Below are positions 24,531 through 32,500 of a DNA stretch of 42,625 nt, piece by piece. The position numbers were made by a program, and so were the translations under genes. Under the pieces are notes generated by a model. It searched no databases. It was not told where the DNA came from and was given only the letters and a program-made list of their open reading frames with translations. The stretch's first letter is position 1; every line of letters starts with the position of its first letter. Origin of the DNA: an uncultured Eubacterium sp. (GTDB lineage Bacteria > Bacillota > Clostridia > Lachnospirales > Lachnospiraceae); NCBI GenBank assembly GCA_947642745.1, contig CANRTU010000040.1, positions 1 through 42,625 on the forward strand, read 5' to 3'.

Positions 24531-25909
24531 TGGAATTTTTTTATTATGGAAGTGAATTTATCAATACATTTGTGAAAGCCTGCGCCACATTCCGGCTCGC
24601 CTGTGCATTCCCGCCATGCAGGAAAGAAAAGGGATGCCCCGCAGCGGCATTATCGGCTGCACTTATCCCCGCATTCCTGGAATTGCTCTGCGGCTTTTAT
24701 TTTAAGCCGGATCTTTTTTCACATGCAGCGTTTATTGGGAATGCATTCATGGCCGGCATCCTGTCGGCCTTCCTGTACACGGACTGCAGAAAAACAGCTT
24801 TCTGCAGTGCATTCAGCCTCTGGGCGCTGCTGTCTCTCCTTGATTTGTTTTTGATGTCGCTGTGCAGCATCTTTATAGAAAGCTTCGGCATAAGTCCCGA
24901 CATACTGACAGCCAGAAATGCCTGCCGCGGATTGTACCTTCTGCTTTTTGCAGCATTTCTTTTCTGGAACCTGAAAATTATCCATAAACACCCGGCCTGC
25001 AGTGCCTCTCTGCAGAACTTATATAAAAAACACCTGGAAAATATGTATATTCCGGCCATGCTGCCCCTTGCTTTATGCGTCATTTACTTTCAAAGAGTTT
25101 ATAAAAGGCTGATAGCGGAACGGCTGGTGATAAGCTGGATGGCATTCTTTTTCGCTGGGGCCGTAATTTTTGCACTGTGGACACTGCAGAAAGAACGGGC
25201 AAGGGATAAAATGCTGCATTTAAAATTCCAGATGCTTGAGGATAATTACCAATCCCTTTTAAAAGCACAAAAAGAAAAAGCTGCCCTGCTGCATGATATA
25301 AAAAACCACATGTCCGCCCTCCATGATATGATTATGGAGGGACAGAACCATGCCGCACTGGATTATGTGCAGCAGATCTGCGGGGAGCTGTCACGCGGCC
25401 AGAGCCGTGTCTGGACAAACCACCCTATATTAGACCTGATCCTGAACCGAAAGCTGCAGGATGCACGCAGGGGCAGCATCCGCGTCGAGCTTGAATGTGA
25501 TGATATGTCCGGCCTGATTCTTCAGCCGGCCGATATCTGCGCACTGTTCTCGAATATTCTGGATAATGCGATAGAATCAAACCTAAGACAGGATAAACCA
25601 TCCAGCCGCTGGCTGTATTTTTCATGCAAAAGGCAGAAGCGCATGGCAGTTATCGTATTAAATAACCCTGTCAAAATAGAAATAAGCCAGAAGAATGGAA
25701 TTCCGGAAACTGAAAAAACAGATAAGGAGAACCACGGATATGGAATATACAGTGTACAAAAAGTGCTGGATCATTACGGCGGGCGAATGAACTTCCGTAC
25801 AGAGGACGGCTGCTTCAAACTGACAATAGGCCTTGTAGGATTTTCAGAAAATATGAAATCTGCCACAGTAAAAAACAGCCAGCATATCTTCCTTGAAAAT
25901 GATATTTAA
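24527..25909 (+). CDS. GHKL-type sensor histidine kinase (AgrC-like)
   Basis: A 460-residue membrane kinase. About six hydrophobic segments (residues about 38-220) form the sensor, as in AgrC and ComD peptide receptors. A helix with KFQMLEDNYQSLLKAQKEK leads to the phosphorylation site LLHDIKNHM (His256). The GHKL ATPase follows with the N-box FSNILDNAIES (about 341-351) and the G-box HGYGIYSVQ (about 403-411). The cytoplasmic part is complete. It is translationally coupled to the response regulator and precedes the secreted-protein gene after 140 bases, so the pair probably controls that gene. Its ligand is unknown. Confidence 0.9.
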   Translation: MMEFFYYGSEFINTFVKACATFRLACAFPPCRKEKGCPAAALSAALIPAFLELLCGFYFKPDLFSHAAFIGNAFMAGILSAFLYTDCRKTAFCSAFSLWALLSLLDLFLMSLCSIFIESFGISPDILTARNACRGLYLLLFAAFLFWNLKIIHKHPACSASLQNLYKKHLENMYIPAMLPLALCVIYFQRVYKRLIAERLVISWMAFFFAGAVIFALWTLQKERARDKMLHLKFQMLEDNYQSLLKAQKEKAALLHDIKNHMSALHDMIMEGQNHAALDYVQQICGELSRGQSRVWTNHPILDLILNRKLQDARRGSIRVELECDDMSGLILQPADICALFSNILDNAIESNLRQDKPSSRWLYFSCKRQKRMAVIVLNNPVKIEISQKNGIPETEKTDKENHGYGIYSVQKVLDHYGGRMNFRTEDGCFKLTIGLVGFSENMKSATVKNSQHIFLENDI

Positions 25910-25930
25910 TCAAAACAGCAGCAGAAACAG

Positions 25931-25998
25931 CCGATTACATCCATAAAACGACCGATTATGTACAATATGCTGAATCCTGCTAAGATTTTTAATATACT
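25931..25998 (+). promoter_or_regulatory. Candidate LytTR binding repeats and promoter of the secreted-protein gene
   Basis: CCGATTACAT at 25931 and CCGATTATGT at 25952 form a direct repeat spaced 21 bases start to start, two turns of the helix, which is the standard spacing of AgrA/ComE sites. They end just upstream of a poor -35 (CTGAAT, 25970-25975). The -10 is TATACT (25993-25998). A weak -35 with an upstream paired repeat fits an activator-dependent promoter. Confidence 0.65.
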
Positions 25999-26003
25999 AA
26001 ATG

Positions 26004-26025
26004 TGTAATCATTTTTATGATTACA
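26004..26025 (+). other. Stem-loop at the 5' end of the secreted-protein transcript
   Basis: TGTAATCAT (26004-26012) and ATGATTACA (26017-26025) pair perfectly around TTTT. The predicted transcription start is about 26005, so the RNA would begin with this hairpin, which could protect it from decay. It could also be an operator. Confidence 0.6.
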
Positions 26026-26049
26026 ATACCATTTCAGGAGGATATATGA

Positions 26050-26991
26050 ATGAAAAAAAGGTTACTTTCTTTAACAGCAGTTTTACTCAGCACAGCCATG
26101 ATGACCCCGACAGCAGCATGGGCAGCTTCCAGTTCTCCGCAGACAGCCATCCAGCCAGATTTAACTTATAATGAATCCGGCAGACTGGATATAAGCAGGA
26201 CAATGGATGACTTAAACCAGCTCCGCCCTAAATGGTCACTGGAAAAATCAGAACCGGACACAGAATTCATAACATTATGGGATACGCTTCAAAAAAACGG
26301 CGGCGTATATATTGATACAAACGGCCACATAGCGCTTAATTATGATGTAATCGGGCCCGAAAAAAATTTAACTGCTTTTCAAACATTAGCAGATGTAATT
26401 CCGATATGGAACCATGCAATTGACCTGCAGCTTTTAGGCATAACATCAAAAACAATGGATTTCTATACACCAGCCCTGACAGATGAAATCATCGAAAATA
26501 TTTCAGCGCAGCAACAGGCTGATCCAGCAGAAATGTACATAGATCCTGTCCAGAACACAGCAGCGGCAGCTTCTTCCCACTGCGGACTGAACACCTGGAA
26601 TGCAGGAACAACATGCTCTAATAATGATAAGCAGATCAAAGATTTTTATAACAGCATGTTAAAATCCCAGATGCTCAATCCCACTGCCGGGATTGATCCG
26701 TGGCTGACAACAGCAGGCTACCGGGTAGGGCTTGTCAGGAAAAAAGGTGCATGGGATTATAAAGCAGTTTACAAATATAAAGGAAAGACTTTCTGCTGTT
26801 CATATGGAGGAAAGAAAAACCAGCACCGGACACCAGAGTGGGTCGGCAATTATAACTATGGGTATACAGGGAAATTTTTATTTACACTGAATGTACTCCA
26901 TACCGGAAGCCTGGTCGTTGCTAAATTCGATCCTAAAGATAAAACGACTGACTGGCCGGCAATTGATGAGGGCTATAATGACGCACCATAA
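26050..26991 (+). CDS. Secreted protein with polymorphic-toxin-type-44-like C-terminus
   Basis: A 313-residue exported protein. Signal peptide about 1-25 (KKRLLSLTAV core, cleavage after AWA). The middle (26-170) has no recognised domain. The C-terminus (about 177-313) has four Cys (178, 189, 249, 250) that could form disulfides, then GAWDYK (233-238), VGNYNYGYTG (265-274), His284 and DWPAIDEGY (301-309). The order WDYK, GN.NYG.TG, D..I..GY is that of polymorphic toxin type 44 (Ntox44) domains, as far as I can recall. A secreted effector with its own signal peptide is likely; enzymatic activity is inference. ATG at 26050 follows CAGGAGG. It has its own terminator and lies after a LytTR/GHKL pair that probably regulates it. 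Confidence 0.6.
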   Translation: MKKRLLSLTAVLLSTAMMTPTAAWAASSSPQTAIQPDLTYNESGRLDISRTMDDLNQLRPKWSLEKSEPDTEFITLWDTLQKNGGVYIDTNGHIALNYDVIGPEKNLTAFQTLADVIPIWNHAIDLQLLGITSKTMDFYTPALTDEIIENISAQQQADPAEMYIDPVQNTAAAASSHCGLNTWNAGTTCSNNDKQIKDFYNSMLKSQMLNPTAGIDPWLTTAGYRVGLVRKKGAWDYKAVYKYKGKTFCCSYGGKKNQHRTPEWVGNYNYGYTGKFLFTLNVLHTGSLVVAKFDPKDKTTDWPAIDEGYNDAP

Positions 26992-27026
26992 ATAAACCCG
27001 GAACTGCATAAACTATAATCGGCATC

Positions 27027-27078
27027 TGCCATGATATTTCCGTTATTTTTATACTGGAAATATCATGGCATTTTTATT
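27027..27078 (+). terminator. Intrinsic terminator of the secreted-protein gene
   Basis: TGCCATGATATTTCC (27027-27041) pairs perfectly with GGAAATATCATGGCA (27056-27070), followed by TTTTTATT. It is 36 bases after the stop. Confidence 0.92.
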
Positions 27079-27252
27079 ACCCTGTTATTTTATTATCCTT
27101 TATCTCTAATGCCTTCCTCCCTATTATGCTTCTCGATACATGAGCCATTTACAGCAGAAAAAAGACCGATAGCAGACAGATTCTTGATTTTCTTTTTTGA
27201 GAAGATTATATTTTATATACACGATATGTGATCCGACTGGAGGTATTTTGAA

Positions 27253-27809
27253 ATGAAACAGAAATTAATGCGCCACAAAGCTCTTATTATGACTTTCATC
27301 AGAATCTTTTTCATAGTTTTATATTTTTTTCATTCACTTACGGACGCTTTTTCATCAGCATCTTTTTCTTTATTTTAAGTATTACTGATATATTTATGAA
27401 AAAAGCCGGAATGGTATTTATTGACCTGTGCATTGCATTTTTACTCGACACTGCCATGAATCCCGCACTTGAACTCTATTACCAGACTGAAAAAATACGT
27501 TTCCATGTTCTTGAAAGCCGGTATGAACAGGTAGTTAAAGAAACAATTCCTTCACTCATTAATGATACAGAGGGAGAATGTATTGATATAAATTCCCATA
27601 TTCTATGTGACTCAGATATCCTCTACAGAAAAAGGGATAAAAGTGTAGCGATTCTTTTTACAACAGGAAGCACCGGCAATTTAACAGGCTATGCCTATTG
27701 TTCTGATGAAAATGCATTTCAGATGCTCGAAGAGTATGACTATTATGATAAAATAAATGAACACTGGTCTGTTTTTAAGATGTACCCCTTAAAAAACATT
27801 GAAAGGTAA
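27253..27809 (+). pseudogene. Small membrane protein frameshifted at a T7 tract (possible immunity protein)
   Basis: The start is good: GGAGG, 8 bases, ATG 27253, then a peptide with a membrane segment (ALIMTFIRIFFIVLYFF). After the T7 run (27324-27330) the frame is off by one and stops at TAA near 27376. Adding one T continues through GRFFISIFFFILSITDIF and into the frame that runs to 27809 (FIDLCIAFLLDTAMNPALEL..). The repaired protein has about 185 residues, three hydrophobic segments and a soluble tail. The family is not recognised. Its place directly after a secreted toxin-like gene and its small membrane form fit an immunity protein, by analogy only. Base composition is much richer in AT than in neighbouring genes. 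Confidence 0.55.
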
Positions 27810-27966
27810 ACTTTCCCCACGCTATTTATCAATATAAATGAAACGTAATTAAAATGTAAATTTTACTAAACAGCAGCATGCCCCGCTTATTGTCAATTTT
27901 TATGTACCGTCTGGCACGTTCCTCCTCCGGAAAGCAGGCAGTTCCGGGATTTCCGCACGGAAGGCT

Positions 27967-28383
27967 TTCATACCGGACGGACCGGTTTCCGGAAGAATTA
28001 TGTGTAAAACCGGTTATTAATCTGACGGCAGAACACAGGAGGCCGTTCTGCCGGTATATGCAGTATGCCCGTCTGCGGTAAGCTGCCTCCGGTCCGGAAA
28101 ACGCCTGCCGGAATTTCCGGATCATCCGTCCCAATACAGATGCTTTTCCCTGTGTGCCGTATGGAGGCTTCCGGCGCAGGCATGGAAATCAGGGCGGGCA
28201 TGTGTATATTCTGCCGGAAACAGCCGGGGGAAGGCAGCCGGTCCCTGAAGGCATGACTGTGGAGAAAAGCAGGAAGCTCTTTGTTTTCTGCCTGTTTTCA
28301 GGATTCAGGGACACGGACGTCCCTGAAAGGTGCCCCTCAGCCAGGGATGGCGGATGGGCACTGGTCCGTCCGGTATGAATGTT
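27967..28383. repeat. Inverted repeat pair inside the gap 27810-28637
   Basis: TTTCATACCGGACGGACCGG at about 27968-27987 is the near-exact reverse complement of a stretch at about 28363-28382 (TGGTCCGTCCGGTATGAA). Weaker similarity extends outward on both sides (TTCCG, CCCGG words). The segment is GC-rich and I see no supported gene in 27810-28637, only remnants of repeats, including the right copy of the 71-bp repeat. Confidence 0.6.
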
Positions 28384-28502
28384 TTCCCGGCAGAAAACTT
28401 AGGGATTCCCGCTTTTCGGAACCGGAATGCCGGCAGGGACCGGCTGCCTTTCCCCGGCGTCCGGGAAATATACATTCATCCGCAGCTGATCTGTTGCATG
28501 AA

Positions 28503-28573
28503 ATGAAAGATAACCATGCATTATATGGCATTGTTCGCTGTAGTACCAGAGCGTGTCTGAAAAATGCTTTCTG
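28503..28573 (+). repeat. 71-bp inverted repeat, right copy bounding the accessory island
   Basis: Partner of 21683-21753 in the opposite orientation: 19 of 19 identical bases at 28503-28521 and 42 of 43 at 28531-28573. The element ends 65 bases before the stop of the anti-sigma-like gene. Confidence 0.9.
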
Positions 28574-28637
28574 GCATATGCCCTTCAGGATACAAAATGG
28601 GGAGTGCGGATGCTGGGAATGATTTTTCTAACTCGCT

Positions 28638-30251
28638 CTAAGGCATATATTCATACAGATACAGATAATGCCTCTTCCGCTTTTCTGACCAGGCCCGGAT
28701 CAGATAGCCCCGCTCCCCATACCAGGAGGCGGACTGCTCCTGAATACCTTTCACCGGATTCCGGTCAAAATACCACGCATGGTCTGTGCCCGGAATTAAA
28801 AACGCCAGTCTCCTGGTCCCCCATTTTCCGTCCCTGGTTATTGAAAGCATACTGTATCCGGGATTCCAGAAAAAGTGTATGCTGCGGCTCACAGGAATTC
28901 CTTTGAGCAGCTGGCGGCTTCCATCAGACAGATTAAGCAGATATACTTTGTTTTCCGGCTCTTTGTAAATAACCGCATAATTTCCGCCGGTCAGCTCCAC
29001 ATAAGTATCCGCCGTCCCTTCTTCCCACATCAGTCCCCAGGCTGCATCATGAAACAGTCTTTCAGATCTGCCTTTGCGTTCGTCATACAGATATCCCTCC
29101 ATGCATTCCTCTGTACCTGTAATGTAGAATACCGTATGTTCACCAGTAACAGAGGATAGAAACACATCTTCCACCGGCGCCGCAGGCTCTCTTTTTTCCG
29201 TGATCCTGCCGGTAGCCAGATCTATGGAAATTTTTCTGCGGGACGCCCGGTCTTTTCCTGCCATTGCGGAGGCGCTTCTTTGGTCATCGCTGATAGTCAG
29301 ATCCGTGATGCAGTCATAAGCGGACAGGTCCACCCCGGCCAGCGGGTCCCGCACTTCGCCGGTATGGATATTAAACAGAAACGGATACTGGTACCCGCAG
29401 GTCTGTGCGTCCAGCACAAAATATACAACAACCTGATCCGTGTTCCCTGCGATCCCCCGGGCGTAAAAAGAACCTTCATGATTATCCGGCGGCGGTGTGC
29501 CATCCTTTGTTTCCACAAATCTGCTGTCCAGGGCAAACCGCTGCAAGGAATCTTCCAGCACAAGAATATCCTGCTCCCACTGCTGCCATGTAACTGTAAA
29601 CGGTATTTCCACATACCGGACAGATCCGGCGCTTACATCCCCGTTTACATCCATGACTCCGGGCAGGCCGCAAAATGTTATGCTTCCCTTTCTGGTGCGG
29701 ACCCCTGGCGTATCAGCCGTTAAGGCGCCATCTTTCAGCTGATAATACGTCCGCCTGCCCGCTGCGTCCAGGGTGTAAAACAGTTCTGTTCCGGAAGGTG
29801 TGAGGATCGTATCCAGATAGTCCGGACTGGATAAATAAGTCGCTGTAAAATGCTGGTCCAGCGCCTTTGTACGTAATAACGTCACACTACCGGCGGTCAC
29901 GGATGTATCTTCCGTCTTTCCGTCCGCCCCGCCACCGGATGGCTCTGTGGAATCCAGCCTGTCATAGGGCACCTCCTCCCTGTCCCTGCCGCCCAGAAAA
30001 CTGATTACAGCCTCCCGCAGGGCAGGATTTGCCATTGCCGCCGTACTGCCGCCCAGCAGGATAAATACTGTCAGTACCGCCGCCACACGGCCCGTTATTC
30101 GCCACGGATCTATGACTTTATGGCGGGATAATGTTTCCGGCAGCACTGGTACCGTTTTCTCCGGCACCGGCATTGTTTCTGCCGCCTGCCGCAACGCCGC
30201 TTCTGTTTCCCGCAGGTGATCTTTTAAATCAGTCGTTTTGCCATTTTTCAT
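28638..30251 (-). CDS. Membrane anti-sigma-like protein with large extracellular domain
   Basis: A 537-residue protein. A cytoplasmic N-terminus of about 55 residues (TTDLKDHLRETEAALRQ), one membrane segment (about 56-73, AAVLTVFILLGGSTAAM), then a large outer domain with repeated beta-type blade sequences (DYLDTILTPSG, SRFVETKDG, LFHDAAWGLMW, YVELTGGNYAVIY) that resemble a TolB/WD-like propeller in spacing. I do not recognise a named family. The start at 30251 follows GGAGGG; the open frame to 30314 is rejected. It lies 73 bases after an ECF sigma factor on the same strand, the classic place for a membrane-bound partner that binds the sigma factor and releases it on an outside signal. That role is inference from position and layout. 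Confidence 0.75.
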   Translation of the reverse strand: MKNGKTTDLKDHLRETEAALRQAAETMPVPEKTVPVLPETLSRHKVIDPWRITGRVAAVLTVFILLGGSTAAMANPALREAVISFLGGRDREEVPYDRLDSTEPSGGGADGKTEDTSVTAGSVTLLRTKALDQHFTATYLSSPDYLDTILTPSGTELFYTLDAAGRRTYYQLKDGALTADTPGVRTRKGSITFCGLPGVMDVNGDVSAGSVRYVEIPFTVTWQQWEQDILVLEDSLQRFALDSRFVETKDGTPPPDNHEGSFYARGIAGNTDQVVVYFVLDAQTCGYQYPFLFNIHTGEVRDPLAGVDLSAYDCITDLTISDDQRSASAMAGKDRASRRKISIDLATGRITEKREPAAPVEDVFLSSVTGEHTVFYITGTEECMEGYLYDERKGRSERLFHDAAWGLMWEEGTADTYVELTGGNYAVIYKEPENKVYLLNLSDGSRQLLKGIPVSRSIHFFWNPGYSMLSITRDGKWGTRRLAFLIPGTDHAWYFDRNPVKGIQEQSASWYGERGYLIRAWSEKRKRHYLYLYEYMP

Positions 30252-30324
30252 AATAACCCTCCATTTCCAGCTTCTGCCAGACCAGCCCGCCCGGCCATTT
30301 CCGCCCGGTTTCATTTTGTAAAAC

Positions 30325-30834
30325 TTACTGGTTTTCCTTCATCTGTTTTTGCAGCTTCTGCAGCGCACGCCCATACCGTTTCCCGCAGGCACTGGCTGTT
30401 GTATGGGTAATCCTGCCGATTTCTTTAAACGACAGATCCGCCAGTATCCGCAGACTGACTACTTCCGCATCCCTGACGGAAAGTCCTGAAATCAGATCCA
30501 CAAAAGCATAGGCCCCCTGTTCCGGATTGCCTTCCTTTGCGGGAATCTGTAAAAGCAATGACTCATCTTCCACCAGTCCCGGCCGCCGTCTGCGCAGCAT
30601 ATCATAAGAAAGATTGCGGGCAATGCTATAGATCCATGCGGCCTCGCTGGTATGGAAACGATATGTGCCGGCTTTTTCCTGAATTCTCAGAAACGTATCC
30701 TGTGTAATGTCTTCCGCAGCTTCCCGGTTTTTAGTCAGCGAAAATGCCAGCCGGTATACTGGTATTTTGTAAGCCTCATACAGCGCTTCCAGCGCCTGCA
30801 TATCCCCGCCGGCTATTTGTTTTATACGGTTCAT
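30325..30834 (-). CDS. ECF RNA polymerase sigma factor
   Basis: A 169-residue extracytoplasmic-function sigma factor. Region 2 covers about 10-75 with DMQALEALYEAYKIPVYRLAFS, EDITQDTFLRI and AWIYSIARNLSYDMLRRRR; region 4 covers about 108-160 with LSVRDAEVVSLRILADLSFKEIG and the HTH. ATG 30834 has AAGGAG; the upstream extension to 30867 is rejected. Two GTTTCA complements (TGAAAC on the coding strand) at 30983-30988 and 30908-30913 match the -35 of SigW-like ECF promoters, so self-activation is likely. The anti-sigma-like gene follows on the same transcript. Confidence 0.9.
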   Translation of the reverse strand: MNRIKQIAGGDMQALEALYEAYKIPVYRLAFSLTKNREAAEDITQDTFLRIQEKAGTYRFHTSEAAWIYSIARNLSYDMLRRRRPGLVEDESLLLQIPAKEGNPEQGAYAFVDLISGLSVRDAEVVSLRILADLSFKEIGRITHTTASACGKRYGRALQKLQKQMKENQ

Positions 30835-30907
30835 AACTGCCGCTCCTTGCCAGGGCATCCCCGTCACAGACGACTGCCCTTTTTCATTCTGCCCTCATGC
30901 CCAAAAC

Positions 30908-30988
30908 GTTTCATAGTGTGTATCCGGACAGGTCCCCCCCCCCCGGACTGTCCTTCTTTTTTATCCGCCCTGTTTATATAACGTTTCA
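30908..30988 (-). promoter_or_regulatory. Two ECF-type -35 elements and a C11 hairpin before the sigma gene
   Basis: On the minus strand TGAAACGTT occurs twice, at 30981-30988 (with flanks) and 30906-30913, each matching the TGAAAC -35 of SigW-class promoters. No clear CGTA-type -10 is visible at 16 bases. Between them is a C11 tract (30934-30944) enclosed by GGACAGGTCC/GGACTGTCC arms, followed by T-rich DNA on the plus strand. Confidence 0.5.
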
Positions 30989-31117
30989 GCCCCGCATATC
31001 CGGACATTTATTTTGAAATTTATACATATTTTGTGAAATAAGATTAAGAAAATGCGTATACAGATATTTTCTGATCAAACAAAGATATTATGGATGTGAA
31101 TACAGAAGCCGGTAACA

Positions 31118-31167
31118 CCCCGGCAGACGCCGGGGCTTTGCTTTATGAACGACGGGTGAGTCCCGTC
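31118..31167 (+). other. Two adjacent hairpins, possible small-RNA 3' end
   Basis: CCCCGGC (31118-31124) / GCCGGGG (31129-31135) around AGAC, followed by CTTTGCTTT, and then GACGGG (31151-31156) / CCCGTC (31162-31167). The first looks like a plus-strand terminator, but no plus-strand gene lies upstream; the sequence 31000-31117 is AT-rich and could hold a small RNA. This explains the gap 30835-31165. Confidence 0.4.
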
Positions 31168-31432
31168 AGGGTTTTATCCTGTGTGCCGTAATAATCGTAT
31201 AACTATATGAATTAACCACTATTTTTACATGACCGGCTTCACAATACCAGTTTTTACCTTTCTTATAGATCCTGCAGTCTGGATTTGAAATAATATTTTT
31301 ACAATATTGAACTACGTCGTCTGTTTCTAAATTCAGATTTTTTTTAATCCTGCCGGTTCCCAGTTCCGTTGTATGGATTTTGTCTATATGATCCAGCAGA
31401 CTGTCCGTATTGTGGATATGTATATCTTTCAT
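31166..31432 (-). CDS. DUF3781 family protein
   Basis: An 88-residue protein. LLDHIDKIHTTELGTGRIKK, then NLETDDVVQYCKNII, GKNWYCEAGHVKIVVNSYS and the closing YTIITAHR are the full DUF3781 pattern. Function unknown. Start taken at 31432 because GGGAG lies 6 bases before it; the extra eight residues to 31456 have no ribosome site. It is downstream of the DUF3795 gene on the same strand and probably co-transcribed. A hairpin overlaps its stop codon. Confidence 0.85.
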   Translation of the reverse strand: MKDIHIHNTDSLLDHIDKIHTTELGTGRIKKNLNLETDDVVQYCKNIISNPDCRIYKKGKNWYCEAGHVKIVVNSYSYTIITAHRIKP

Positions 31433-31465
31433 TTTTTCTCCCAGGGTACGTTTCATCCCAATCTT

Positions 31466-31930
31466 TCAATGACTGTCCGGACAAAGACCGGCGATCCTGT
31501 TCCAGCGTTTAAATACAACAATTTGCGCATCAGAACCATTTGCTCCATATTCCGATACCATCAGATATTTATCATCTGCCGCAATTCCATAACATCTGTC
31601 ACTGCCTTTTTTGCACAGCTGGTTTCCCAGATAAATGCTGTTGTCATTCCAGAATTTTGCGGACTGCATACCGGGCAGCCCGTAAGAAATGTTGATGACA
31701 GAACCTTTAAGCGGGTTTAGATCTGTCACCTCTTCCATATCCGGAATATCCAGCCCGTTCAATTCCTCTATCAGTTTTTCTTTCAGTTCCCTTAACGCTG
31801 CCTCCCCCTTCTGACAATATGCCGCCACCATACAGGTTTCCCCAAAGGGCCGGCCGTCTGTTTCCCTGCATCCTTTACATTCACGGTTTAATCCGCATTC
31901 TGTACAATCAGTCCCACATATGGATTTCAT
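31466..31930 (-). CDS. DUF3795 family cysteine-rich protein
   Basis: A 154-residue protein. The N-terminus SICGTDCTECGLNRECKGC has the Cys cluster of DUF3795, followed by CMVAAYCQKG. The Cys spacing suggests a bound metal or iron-sulfur site, which is unproven. The remainder is mixed alpha and beta (YGLPGMQSAKFWNDNSIYLGNQL). GAGGAGG precedes the ATG, and a promoter lies at 31950-31979. First gene of the pair with DUF3781. Confidence 0.85.
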   Translation of the reverse strand: MKSICGTDCTECGLNRECKGCRETDGRPFGETCMVAAYCQKGEAALRELKEKLIEELNGLDIPDMEEVTDLNPLKGSVINISYGLPGMQSAKFWNDNSIYLGNQLCKKGSDRCYGIAADDKYLMVSEYGANGSDAQIVVFKRWNRIAGLCPDSH

Positions 31931-31949
31931 TCAGCTTCCTCCTCACCTT

Positions 31950-31979
31950 TTTATACAGGATCATATGATAATCGGGCAA
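31950..31979 (-). promoter_or_regulatory. Promoter of the DUF3795-DUF3781 pair
   Basis: On the minus strand TTGCCC (31974-31979), 18-base spacer, TATAAA (31950-31955), about 20 bases before the ATG. Confidence 0.55.
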
Positions 31980-32023
31980 TGGACCTGTGTCAATACTTCA
32001 GACAAAAAACCGGCGTGATTCAC

Positions 32024-32056
32024 TCTATAGGACGTTCTTTCCTAACAGAATAAAAA
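32024..32056 (-). repeat. Right-end fragment of the composite intergenic repeat
   Basis: CTATAGGACGTTCTTTCCTA followed by ACAGAATAAAAAC resembles the conserved end at 39212-39245 (TTATAGGACGCTCTTTCCTATAAGATAAAAA). The first half of the element is absent. Confidence 0.55.
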
Positions 32057-32097
32057 CAACCCGCAACTCCCCGATATATCAGGGAGCTGCGGGCTGT
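32050..32097 (-). terminator. Intrinsic terminator of tRNA-Leu
   Basis: On the minus strand AACAGCCCGCAGCTCCCT pairs with GGGGAGTTGCGGGTTGTT around ATATATC, followed by TTTTTATT. It lies just after the tRNA. Confidence 0.85.
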
Positions 32098-32107
32098 TAA
32101 CTTCTAA

Positions 32108-32191
<84 letters not shown>

Positions 32192-32334
32192 AATCATGCT
32201 TCAGGCAGCCTTACAGAATTCACTCCGGAAATCTGCCTGCAGTCCGGTACCATCCTGCATCCGGACAAAAAGTATTCTAGCACATCTTATTTCTATATGC
32301 AACATTTTTTTCTTATTTTTCTAACCGGATTACC

Positions 32335-32500
32335 CAGACAGGCATCCGCCCATTCATATAATACCTGTTATCTGTACACCAGCCGCACCTGCGGAAGCGG
32401 ACTTTCCGGACAGGTATCCGCCCGTTCATCAGATACAGCCTCTGCCTGCCGCCAGATGCTGCAGGCAGGAAAAAGCCGGTCAGACATACGGATGTTTCAT
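32335..32500. repeat. Weak 72-bp periodic repeat after the decarboxylase gene
   Basis: CAGACAGGCATCCGCCCATTCAT (32335-32357) is repeated at 32407-32429 (GGACAGGTATCCGCCCGTTCAT). A degenerate third version at 32481-32500 (CAGACATACGG..TTTCAT) lies in the last codons of the minus-strand decarboxylase. Steps are 72 and 71 bases. No gene was seen in 32192-32479. Confidence 0.5.

Noticed and set aside
23802-25909. A complete agr quorum-sensing locus
   Set aside because: No AgrB-like protease or AgrD-like peptide gene could be found between 23.5 and 28.6 kb on either strand.
27829-28134. Minus-strand frame of 101 codons in the gap after the immunity candidate
   Set aside because: No ribosome site, and it overlaps an inverted repeat; the translation is not protein-like.
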